Below, in pieces: positions 14,467-21,727 of a stretch of DNA of 34,145 nt. A program made the position numbers and the translations under genes. This stretch comes from Hyphomicrobiales bacterium. GTDB taxonomy: Bacteria > Pseudomonadota > Alphaproteobacteria > Rhizobiales > CAJQND01. Under the pieces are notes generated by a model. That model saw only the letters and a list, made by a program, of their open reading frames with translations, was not told where the DNA came from and searched no databases. Location of the stretch: assembly GCA_028285595.1 (NCBI GenBank), contig JANQOW010000060.1:1-34145 (forward strand), given 5' to 3'. Each line of letters starts with the position of its first letter. Position 1 is the stretch's first letter.

Positions 14467-16038
14467 ATGGGCACGAACAAAAACCGGGATTTTGGCCATG
14501 AGGACGCCGCATTGGCGGCGGAATCCACCCTGGCTTCCATCGTCGTCAACCGCGGCATCAACACTTTCTTGTCCACCAACAACAAACGCTACCTTGTTGG
14601 ACCAAAGGGCAGCGGAAAATCTTTGCTTCTCTTGAAAAAGGCCATCGACCAGCGGGCGGAAGGGGGCGCTATATGCATTCCCTCAGACACCGCCAGCCCG
14701 GTGGATCGCCTCACCAGCGCGCAGCATGTGGGCCAACAGTTCCACCGCTCGGTGAGCAAGGATTCAGAGGTGAACCTGGCCTGGGCGTCGGTGTGGAAGC
14801 ACAGCATCTACCGCTCGGTGTTCCATCACATCTATAACGACATTCTGAAGCGGATCGATGGTCATGGGGGCGAGACATCCGATGGCGCCGTGCGCGAATA
14901 CGAGAAGACACAGATCGCCCAGACCCAGGCCGCCGCGGAGAAGTTCCTGAAGATCTCGTTGGGGCCAGCCAAGGGGCCCTACTATTACTTCGTGGAGGTC
15001 TGCAACAAGCTCGACGCCGGGCGCCAGCAGTATCTCGCCAAGGTGCGCGATGAAGTGCGTGAGCTCGAAGACCTCCTACAGCTCACGCGGCCGTCCATCT
15101 TTGTCTACCTGGACAACCTGGACGACTATTATGAGAAACAGCCCGAGCTCTGGTTCAACAGCATGTACGGCCAGTTCCGGGCCGTGCGCGAGATCGGTCT
15201 GGCGCACCGCCACATCCATGTGTTCACCACCATCCGTCAGGACGTCTACCAGCAGTTCGCCGATGAGATGCGGCTGCAATACTACGACTATGTCTCGTTC
15301 CTGCGCTATTCGCCGGCGGAACTGGCGGAGATCTTCGAGACCCGGGTGAAAGACCTGGATGATGATCTCTTGAGCCAGCCCGCCAAGCGAACGAGCGATC
15401 CCTGGAAGGCGTTTTTCGGAGCCGCCGAGACAATTGAAAACGGGGTGGTCGGTGTGCAGGAGCATGTGCGCGACTACACCACCCGCCACACGCTGCACCG
15501 GCCGCGCGATCTGGTGCATATGGGCACCGTGCTGCTGGACAGGCGGACGGCGAACGGCTTCACCGACGAGGTGGTCAAGACCTCCATCAAGCACGCCAGC
15601 CTCGATGTGGCCGAGCAGTATCTGGCCGAGATCAGGCCCTTGCTGGATCAGCGCTTTGATGTGGGCCATTTCATCAAGGCCCACGTGCCCTCAAACGTTC
15701 TGGATCTCTTCGATGTGCAACAGATCACGGCCGACTATGTGGCATCATTCGATGATCCTGAGATCGCAAGCGAGCCGTCTGATCTCACCAAGCCGTTCGA
15801 AACACTGATTGCCATCGGCCTGATAGGATATGCAGAACAGCGGCCGAACTCCGATGACTATATCCAGCACTTCAACCCGCCCGGCCAAGGGCTGGCCGAA
15901 CCTGAAGGCCGTCATCTGCCAGATGCCTCCATGTTTTTCCTCCACCCGATCTTGACGAACTATCTGAAGCCGGGTTCGATGAGCACGGATTTTCTGGTCG
16001 GCAAAGACCAACCGATCCCCGACGGCGAGGACGGCTAG
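14467..16038 (+). CDS. P-loop NTPase paired with a TIR protein (Sll1717-like ATPase)
   Basis: 523 aa. Walker A is GPKGSGKS at residues 45-52, very near the N-terminus, preceded by FLSTNNKRYLV. Walker B is IFVYLDNLDD (211-220). A sensor-like strand HIHVFTTIRQDVY (250-261) ends in an Arg typical of AAA+/STAND-like folds. The N-terminal layout and the LDNLDD box recall the 'P-loop ATPase, Sll1717 family' described in genome annotations, often near defence genes; the assignment is from memory. The C-terminal half (about 300-523) is helical and unrecognised, including LHRPRDLVHMGTVLL, which is usual after the ATPase core in such families. The next gene starts 2 nt after its stop and encodes a TIR protein, so the two are surely co-translated. 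I infer a sensor/regulator role with the TIR protein as effector. Start ATG 14467 has only a weak GGGATC/GAG site. Confidence 0.8.
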   Translation: MGTNKNRDFGHEDAALAAESTLASIVVNRGINTFLSTNNKRYLVGPKGSGKSLLLLKKAIDQRAEGGAICIPSDTASPVDRLTSAQHVGQQFHRSVSKDSEVNLAWASVWKHSIYRSVFHHIYNDILKRIDGHGGETSDGAVREYEKTQIAQTQAAAEKFLKISLGPAKGPYYYFVEVCNKLDAGRQQYLAKVRDEVRELEDLLQLTRPSIFVYLDNLDDYYEKQPELWFNSMYGQFRAVREIGLAHRHIHVFTTIRQDVYQQFADEMRLQYYDYVSFLRYSPAELAEIFETRVKDLDDDLLSQPAKRTSDPWKAFFGAAETIENGVVGVQEHVRDYTTRHTLHRPRDLVHMGTVLLDRRTANGFTDEVVKTSIKHASLDVAEQYLAEIRPLLDQRFDVGHFIKAHVPSNVLDLFDVQQITADYVASFDDPEIASEPSDLTKPFETLIAIGLIGYAEQRPNSDDYIQHFNPPGQGLAEPEGRHLPDASMFFLHPILTNYLKPGSMSTDFLVGKDQPIPDGEDG

Positions 16039-16040
16039 CC

Positions 16041-17768
16041 ATGTCTCCACATCAGCAAATCGAACAGCTCATCAAACAGGGCCGCGCCATTCTGCGCACG
16101 CCCAGGCCTGCGGAGCGTCAGAGGAAATGGCGAAATTGGGCCGAAAGAGTGGGCCCCGCCATCGAGGCGATTTCCGAGACCCATCGGCGCCGATTGGAGC
16201 TGGAGTTTGAGGACTTGGTGAACGACATCAAGGTTCTGGTGGAGTTGGAAGAAAGCCTGCGCAATACGGTCACCGAACCTGCCGAGACACCCGCGCCTGT
16301 GGTTTCTGCGCCCGCTGAAGGCCCTGCGGCGCCGGCGCCGGCCCGCGGCGAGACGGTCAAGATCTTCCTCAGCTACCTCACCGAAGACATCAAGATCGCC
16401 GAAGTGATCCAGCGTGAGCTTCATGCGCTGTCGGAGCGCATCGAGGTGTTTGCCGCCTTCGATGCCTTGCGGGCAGGGGACGATTGGAAGCGCCAACTGG
16501 GTCAGGAGTTGGAAAACGCTGACTGGTTCCTTCTGATCTACACCGATCCGCGCAAAAACTGGGATTGGCCCATTCACGAGGCCACCACATTTGAGGCTTC
16601 CAAGAACAAGGATGACGCCCACGACCGCCGCCTGTGCTGTCTGCATGATACGGACGACCGGCCTTCGCCCCTCAGCCAGTATCAGAGCCACAAGGTGGAT
16701 ATGTTCGTACCTGATCTGATGGACGATGAGGAGGCCACGCGGCTGAAGCGCGAAGAGTTCTACAAGAATTCCAGGCTCTACAGCTTCTTGAGCGAACTGT
16801 GCCAGTGGCCGGCCGGCAATCCGATCAAGACGGATCTTGCCCGCAGCCGCGATCAGTTGCTGAGCGCTTGCGATAACGTAGCCCAGGCCTTCAACAACAA
16901 TCGTTCCGATGCCATTCGCGATGAAAGCTATTATCCGCCACGCATGGAACTTGTGGTGCGCCCCATCGCTGACGGGGCCACGTCAGCAGAAGTGGTGCGC
17001 GATGGCAATGTGCGGTTCGGGCCGATCGCCGAGCGCCTGTTCGCGATCCGCCGGCCGGAGAACATGGAGATCAAGTGGCACGAGTTTAAGACCACCTTCA
17101 CCCAGCTCAATGACGGTGTCTTGCCGCCCTGGTTTCTTCAACTTGAGGATGCGATTATCGATGCGCTGAACGGGATAGAGCCACGTCCCATCCGCTTCCT
17201 GATGTATTCGGAGTTCACCAACAGCTTCTACCGGCCCATCGTGACGCGCCAGAAATACTATCTCAGCGGGCGCCGTAAGATTCACATCATCTTTTCGGTC
17301 CAAAGCACGTTGGATTTCCTCGCTCACGAAGAACATGGGATCATTCTGGCCACCTTGATCTTCGGGTCCAGGTTCCGTTTTGAGATCTTGGAGCCGTTCG
17401 TCAACAAGCTGGACAAGATGGCCGATGAGGTTGAGCTGATCGACATGGTTCTGGACGTGAAGACCCAGTTGGAAATCATCGAAGGGGATGCAGCTCAACA
17501 GGGCCTGACCGATTCCAAGGCCGTGTCCCGGGTCTTCCGCGGCCGCGCCAAAAAGACCATCGAAGGCCTGTTCGAAGAATGGCAGGGTATCCGCGAGGCA
17601 ATCTTCGACATCACCGGACAGAGCAATGAGGTGGAGTTCGACGCGCGCGAGGCCCGCAAGAAGCTCATGAAGATCTTCAAGGACGATCTGATCCCGCTCA
17701 ACGACAAATTCATGGACTTGGCGTCCAGCCGCTATCGCAGCCTGGTTGAGGCGCGGTTCCTAAAGTAA
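16041..17768 (+). CDS. TIR-domain protein, putative NAD-cleaving effector
   Basis: 575 aa. Residues 1-80 are helical and charged, followed by an Ala/Pro linker (81-103). The TIR domain spans about 106-215: strand A VKIFLSY (106-112), the BB-loop-like region RAGDDWKRQL (144-153), strand D WFLLIYTD (162-169), and the helix with NWDWPIHEATTFEA where Glu180 sits at the position of the catalytic Glu of TIR NADases. Residues about 240-575 form a large unrecognised domain (e.g. RPIRFLMYSEFTNSFYRPIV and HIIFSVQSTLDFLAHEEHG) that may sense or bind the NTPase. Known bacterial TIR effectors (Thoeris, TIR-STAND, TIR-SAVED) cleave NAD+ or make cADPR isomers. The 2-nt gap to the NTPase gene supports a two-component unit. 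ATG at 16041 is chosen by this coupling. Confidence 0.85.
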   Translation: MSPHQQIEQLIKQGRAILRTPRPAERQRKWRNWAERVGPAIEAISETHRRRLELEFEDLVNDIKVLVELEESLRNTVTEPAETPAPVVSAPAEGPAAPAPARGETVKIFLSYLTEDIKIAEVIQRELHALSERIEVFAAFDALRAGDDWKRQLGQELENADWFLLIYTDPRKNWDWPIHEATTFEASKNKDDAHDRRLCCLHDTDDRPSPLSQYQSHKVDMFVPDLMDDEEATRLKREEFYKNSRLYSFLSELCQWPAGNPIKTDLARSRDQLLSACDNVAQAFNNNRSDAIRDESYYPPRMELVVRPIADGATSAEVVRDGNVRFGPIAERLFAIRRPENMEIKWHEFKTTFTQLNDGVLPPWFLQLEDAIIDALNGIEPRPIRFLMYSEFTNSFYRPIVTRQKYYLSGRRKIHIIFSVQSTLDFLAHEEHGIILATLIFGSRFRFEILEPFVNKLDKMADEVELIDMVLDVKTQLEIIEGDAAQQGLTDSKAVSRVFRGRAKKTIEGLFEEWQGIREAIFDITGQSNEVEFDAREARKKLMKIFKDDLIPLNDKFMDLASSRYRSLVEARFLK

Positions 17769-17772
17769 GTCG

Positions 17773-17800
17773 GTGAATTGAATTCACTTAACTGATTTTT
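17773..17800 (+). terminator. Candidate terminator after the NTPase-TIR genes
   Basis: GTGAATT-G-AATTCAC is a perfect 7+7 inverted repeat starting 5 nt after the TIR stop, followed 7 nt later by a run of six T (TGATTTTTT). An alternative larger pairing of GTCGGT (17769-17774) with ACCGAC (17810-17815) exists. The T-run suggests factor-independent termination, although its distance from the stem is longer than usual and the stem is AT-rich. Confidence 0.45.
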
Positions 17801-17891
17801 TGGGTCAAAACCGACATCGTAAAAGTCGCTTCTGGAACAGACAGTTCCGGCAAACATCGACACTTTGCCATGGTGAGTGCAAGGAGACACT

Positions 17892-18893
17892 ATGGCGAAG
17901 GGAACGGGCTCTGCTGCCGTGCCGGTGGCGGGAAATGACACTGTCAAAGCGGTCACATTTCTGGTCGCCGGACTTTTCATCTTTTCGTTTCAGGATGTTA
18001 TCGTCAAACTGCTTTCGGGCACTTTTCCGGTGCATCAGCTCGTGGTCATTCGCGGCCTGATCGCCACACCGCTCATCTTCCTCTACGTGCATTATGATTC
18101 GGGGTTCCAAACCCTCTCGGTGAAGCGCCCTCTGGCGCATTTCCTGCGCTCCTTGTGCATGTTTGTCTCCTACATCTCGTTCTATCTGGCCCTGGCCGCA
18201 ATCCCGCTGACCACGGCCGTGGCGCTCTACTTCACCGCGCCGCTGATCATCACGGCCCTCTCCATACCCATGCTGGGCGAGCATGTGGGCTGGCGGCGCT
18301 GGCTTGGGGTTCTGTTCGGGTTTTGCGGCGTCATCGTCATCTTGCGTCCGGGCGGTGATGCCTTGCACTGGGCGGCTTTGCTGCCCATCCTGGCGGCGGC
18401 CAGTTACGGTTTTGCGCAGATGCTCGGCCGCCGGCTGGGCGCCACCGACAGCGCGTCGGTGATGTCGTTCTATTCGCAAATCGCCTTTGTCTATCTCGGC
18501 GGCGCCATGGCCCTTGGTGCCGGGCTCTGGCCCATTGAGGGCGCATCGGACGGGGCGGTCGGCTTCCTTGTGCGCGAATGGACCATGCCGAGCCTGCTGG
18601 AGCTGGCCATGATCTTTACCACCGGGTTCATTGCGGCCATCGGCTTCGTGCTGCTCACCCAGGCCTACCGGGTCGGGGAGGCCAACAAGGTGGCGCCGTT
18701 TGAATACACTGTGATGATCTGGGCGATGCTTCTCAGCTTCATCTTCTTCGGCACGCTCCCGGACATGTACACACTGATCGGCGCGGCCATGATCACGGCG
18801 AGCGGCATCTATGTGCTCTCCCGCGAGCGCACCAACAAGGAGAGTGAACTGAAGGGCCGCGGTCCCTATCAGACCCGCTATGCTATGAAGTAG
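17892..18893 (+). CDS. DMT superfamily transporter with two EamA domains
   Basis: 333 aa from ATG at 17892, chosen because AAGGAG lies 6 nt upstream; a GTG 15 nt earlier would swallow that site. About ten hydrophobic helices are visible, arranged as two EamA repeats (about 17-150 and 160-300). Typical elements are FSFQDVIVKLL in the first helix, LTTAVALYFTAPLIITALS before the first repeat ends, and EYTVMIWAMLLSFIFFGTLPD in the second repeat. Members of this drug/metabolite transporter family export or import amino acids, nucleotides, SAM or other metabolites. No residue points to a particular substrate. It is followed 47 nt later by a fatty acid desaturase gene on the same strand, possibly unrelated in function. 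Confidence 0.92.
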   Translation: MAKGTGSAAVPVAGNDTVKAVTFLVAGLFIFSFQDVIVKLLSGTFPVHQLVVIRGLIATPLIFLYVHYDSGFQTLSVKRPLAHFLRSLCMFVSYISFYLALAAIPLTTAVALYFTAPLIITALSIPMLGEHVGWRRWLGVLFGFCGVIVILRPGGDALHWAALLPILAAASYGFAQMLGRRLGATDSASVMSFYSQIAFVYLGGAMALGAGLWPIEGASDGAVGFLVREWTMPSLLELAMIFTTGFIAAIGFVLLTQAYRVGEANKVAPFEYTVMIWAMLLSFIFFGTLPDMYTLIGAAMITASGIYVLSRERTNKESELKGRGPYQTRYAMK

Positions 18894-18940
18894 CGCCCCG
18901 GCTGGTTGCGGGCACCTCTTCAGAGGCGTAGACTGACACC

Positions 18941-19969
18941 ATGCAAGCTGCATCCTCAGAAAGCCAGCTGGCCCCGCGCATGGGCGCGCGCGAGCTTTTG
19001 ACACCTGAGCAACTGGAGAAGGTGCGCACGCGATCTGATCTCAGAGCCTTAAGCCTCGTGGCCCACGCCTGGATCGTGATTTTTGCCGCCATGGCGCTCT
19101 TCGCCTGGTGGCCGAACCCGCTGACCTTCCTCTTGGCGGCGGCCGTTATCGGTGCGCGCCAGCTCGGGCTCTCGATCCTCATGCATGACGGCGCGCATGA
19201 TCTGCTCCTCAAGGACAAGACATGGAACATGCGCCTCTCCCAGTGGTTCTGCGCTTTTCCCACGTTCACCGACACCGTGGCCTACCGCCACTATCATCTG
19301 AAACATCACGCCTATGCCCAGCAGCCGGACGATCCGGATCTCGTCCTCTCCGCCCCGTTCCCGGTGACCCGCAAGAGCCTTTACCGCAAGATCGTGCGCG
19401 ATCTCACCGGCCGCACGGGCTTTCAGCAGCGCATGGCCCAGGTGCGCAGTGCCTGGGGCACAGGCCAGATGAATTTCGGCGCCCATATGAGAAAGCTCGC
19501 CCGCGACCTGGGCGGCCCCCTTGCGGCCAATGGCATCCTGTTCGTCGGCCTGGCGCTTGCCGGCCATTGGTATCTCTATCCGGCCCTTTGGCTGTTGCCG
19601 CTCCTCACGGTGTATCAGTTGGTCCTGCGCATCCGGAACATTGCCGAGCACGCCATGGTGCCCGACGATGGCGACCCCTTCCGCAACGCCCGGACCACAT
19701 TGGCCTCTCCCTTGGAGCGCGCCTTTCTGGCGCCCTATTGGGTGAACTACCATGTGGAGCATCACCTCTTAATGTGGGTGCCGTGTTACAATCTGCCTCT
19801 GTTCCACCGCTTTTTGCAGGAAGGACCGCATGCGGGGCGGCTTGAATGCAAGAAGGGCTATCTGTCCGTTCTGGCGATGGCCACATCAGCCAGCGGCGAT
19901 GACCAGGGCGGCAACAGGGTGCACACGGAAAAGCGCCGCTACGCCGGCATTGTGATGGACGCCAGTTGA
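18941..19969 (+). CDS. Membrane fatty acid desaturase
   Basis: 342 aa with the three His boxes of membrane-bound acyl desaturases: HDGAHD (82-87), HYHLKHH (117-123) and HVEHH (272-276). Hydrophobic pairs of helices lie at about 38-80 and 195-228. These proteins use a di-iron centre, O2 and electrons from ferredoxin or cytochrome b5-type donors to introduce a double bond into lipid acyl chains. The HVEHH box is common in omega-6/CrtR/ceramide-like branches, so sphingolipid, carotenoid or fatty acid substrates are all possible. Its stop codon overlaps the proposed TTG start of the next small gene (TTGA), so the two are coupled. The ribosome site before ATG 18941 is weak (AGAGG about 13-14 nt away). 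Confidence 0.93.
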   Translation: MQAASSESQLAPRMGARELLTPEQLEKVRTRSDLRALSLVAHAWIVIFAAMALFAWWPNPLTFLLAAAVIGARQLGLSILMHDGAHDLLLKDKTWNMRLSQWFCAFPTFTDTVAYRHYHLKHHAYAQQPDDPDLVLSAPFPVTRKSLYRKIVRDLTGRTGFQQRMAQVRSAWGTGQMNFGAHMRKLARDLGGPLAANGILFVGLALAGHWYLYPALWLLPLLTVYQLVLRIRNIAEHAMVPDDGDPFRNARTTLASPLERAFLAPYWVNYHVEHHLLMWVPCYNLPLFHRFLQEGPHAGRLECKKGYLSVLAMATSASGDDQGGNRVHTEKRRYAGIVMDAS

Positions 19970-20346
19970 CCCCTTTGAACCCTCTGACTGCAGGACTGCT
20001 CGGCGCAGCTCTCGTGTTGACCCCGGCGGCAGGTGCGCGCTCGGCCACGCCTTTAGAGCTTCAACAAAGCCTAGCCGGCCGCATCATCACCCATGCCGAG
20101 ACCTATTGCGGCTATGAGGCAACGTCAAAGGGGCACGCGCTCAGCAAACGGGTTTTCAGTGCGGCCCACGCCGCCAACCAAAAGTTTGCCGATGATGTGT
20201 GGCGCGGCACCTTCGCTTGCGCGCCTGACTACATCGGCGCAAGCTGCATGGCCGCGCGCTGGTCCTTGTGTCAGCGGACCATGGCCGAGTACGGCCCGGA
20301 TGGCATCATCTTGCCCGGCCTTTTGAAACCGATTATCCTCAAATAG
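19966..20346 (+). CDS. Small secreted Cys-containing protein, unknown function
   Basis: Up to 126 aa. Residues 1-27 resemble a Sec signal peptide (LTAGLLGAALVLTPAAGARSA, cleavage perhaps after ARSA). The mature part contains four Cys (TYCGYEA, TFACAPD, GASCMAARW, SLCQRTM), which in the periplasm could form two disulfides. No known family is recognised. Start is uncertain: a TTG at 19966 overlaps the desaturase stop, and a second in-frame TTG lies at 19975. The tight coupling to the desaturase suggests a role linked to envelope lipids, but that is inference only. Confidence 0.65.
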   Translation: MTPLNPLTAGLLGAALVLTPAAGARSATPLELQQSLAGRIITHAETYCGYEATSKGHALSKRVFSAAHAANQKFADDVWRGTFACAPDYIGASCMAARWSLCQRTMAEYGPDGIILPGLLKPIILK

Positions 20347-20469
20347 GTCTGTGATGGGCCCGAATCTGGCGTTAAGCTATGCGTGAGAAATCACGAACCT
20401 TGCCGCACTTTTGACACGAGTCGCCCCTAGGCCCTCCTTCAAGAGGTGGTGCAACGTGGGACCAAAGTT

Positions 20470-21114
20470 ATGAAAGCACTCTATACGGCAGCCGCAGCAG
20501 CCTTGTTGCTGGGCGCCTGTTCAACCAGCCCGTTCACGGGTGAAGAGAAGATCTCAAACACGGCCATTGGCGCGGGCGCCGGTGCGCTCGTGGGGGCCGC
20601 GGCGGGCGGTTTGATTGACGGCAGCCGCAAGGCCGTTCTGATCGGCGCCGGCATTGGCGCGCTCGCAGGTGGCAGCGTCGGCGTTTACATGGACAAGCAG
20701 GAAGCTGACTTGCGCAACCGGCTGGCCGCCTCCGGCGTCAGCGTGACCCGTGTGGGCAATGACATCATCCTGAATATGCCCAGCAACATCACGTTCGATG
20801 TGGGCCGCTCGGAGATCAAGCCGCAATTCTTTGAAGTGCTGAACTCGGTGGCCATCGTCCTGAACGAGTACAACCAGTCCATCGTCGATATCATCGGCCA
20901 CACAGACAGCGATGGCTCTACGGAGTCCAACCAGCAGCTTTCCGAAGCTCGCGCTGCGTCCGTATCGCGCTATCTGGTGACCCAACTGGTGGACGGCCGC
21001 CGGCTTGAAACCGTGGGCGCCGGCGAAACCCAGCCGGTGGCGAGCAACGCAACCCGCGCCGGCAAGGCGCAGAACCGCCGGGTTGAAATCAAGATTGTGC
21101 CGCTGACCGCATAA
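20470..21114 (+). CDS. OmpA-family lipoprotein with glycine-zipper region (YiaD-like)
   Basis: 214 aa from ATG at 20470 (GGGA about 9 nt upstream); an upstream in-frame start at 20446 would displace the signal. The lipobox LLLGAC gives lipidated Cys17. A glycine-zipper segment (GAGAGALVGAAAGGLID and GAGIGALAGGSVG, about 33-72) can insert in or pack on membranes. The OmpA C-terminal peptidoglycan-binding domain spans about 95-212, with ITFDVGRSEIKPQF, DIIGHTDSDGS and NRRVEIKI. It likely tethers outer membrane to peptidoglycan. A hairpin terminator follows at 21121. Confidence 0.94.
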   Translation: MKALYTAAAAALLLGACSTSPFTGEEKISNTAIGAGAGALVGAAAGGLIDGSRKAVLIGAGIGALAGGSVGVYMDKQEADLRNRLAASGVSVTRVGNDIILNMPSNITFDVGRSEIKPQFFEVLNSVAIVLNEYNQSIVDIIGHTDSDGSTESNQQLSEARAASVSRYLVTQLVDGRRLETVGAGETQPVASNATRAGKAQNRRVEIKIVPLTA

Positions 21115-21120
21115 GCTTAA

Positions 21121-21151
21121 GGCGCGGCCTCTTCAGCTTGGAGGCCGCGCC
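21121..21151. terminator. Bidirectional hairpin terminator between convergent genes
   Basis: GGCGCGGCCTC-(9 nt)-GAGGCCGCGCC is a perfect 11-bp GC-rich stem, placed between the stop of the OmpA lipoprotein gene (21114) and that of the convergent SnoaL-like gene (21160). No long T-run flanks it on either side, yet its position between convergent stops makes a shared terminator role likely. Confidence 0.7.
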
Positions 21152-21159
21152 AGCTCATC

Positions 21160-21573
21160 TTAGGCCCAGCCGAGTGCCTTAAGGGATTCCCCGTCGTTCC
21201 AGATCTTGGTCATGTGCGAGATCTTTCCGCCGGCAAATTCCATGGAATACACATAGTCCGCAGCCACGCTCTGACCTGTGGGGTCCATGGGGCCGCCCTC
21301 AGCCGTGTGGGTGCCGTGGAACACTGCGAACGCCAACGCCACCTCGCGCTCTTCGTCCATCGCAAAGCCCTTGAGCTCGTAGCGCCCGTTGGGAAGGGGC
21401 ACCAACAAGCCTTTCATCCACTCAGTATAAGCTTCAAGCGTATCGGTCTCGGCCAAGACCATGGATTGGCAGGCGAAGGTTGCATCCGGCGCACAGTATT
21501 GTGCGCATTCGGCCCAGCCTTTGCCGGTCTCGCAGGCATCGAAGAAGGTTTTTGCGGTTTCCATCATGCTCAT
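21160..21573 (-). CDS. SnoaL/NTF2-like fold protein
   Basis: 137 aa. ETAKTFFDACETGKGWAECAQYCAPDATF at the N-terminus, and the C-terminal strands YVYSMEFAGGKISHMTKIWND are typical of the SnoaL-like/nuclear transport factor 2 superfamily, whose cone-shaped barrel binds small hydrophobic ligands or catalyses isomerisation, hydroxylation or dehydration. No specific reaction can be deduced. Start ATG 21573 has AAGGAG about 10 nt upstream. It is divergent from the LuxR-GAF-cyclase gene at 21728 and shares the 21121 hairpin with the convergent OmpA lipoprotein gene. Confidence 0.83.
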   Translation of the reverse strand: MSMMETAKTFFDACETGKGWAECAQYCAPDATFACQSMVLAETDTLEAYTEWMKGLLVPLPNGRYELKGFAMDEEREVALAFAVFHGTHTAEGGPMDPTGQSVAADYVYSMEFAGGKISHMTKIWNDGESLKALGWA

Positions 21574-21727
21574 GTCATGGGCTCCTTTTCAATTGCGACG
21601 CAGCCGGGTCGGTGCGTCAGTCCAAAAATGCTAGCGAGATTGACGTTCAGAGAGATCGTTCAACTGCAGTAATTAGTGTATCACGGATGTAGGATAGGGT
21701 GGGTACTGCATTTGTAGGGCATGGGCG

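Noticed and set aside
17805-19004. Minus-strand 399-aa frame over the DMT transporter
   Set aside because: Composition is that of an antisense frame (His/Gln/Arg-rich), while the plus strand encodes a clear ten-helix EamA protein.
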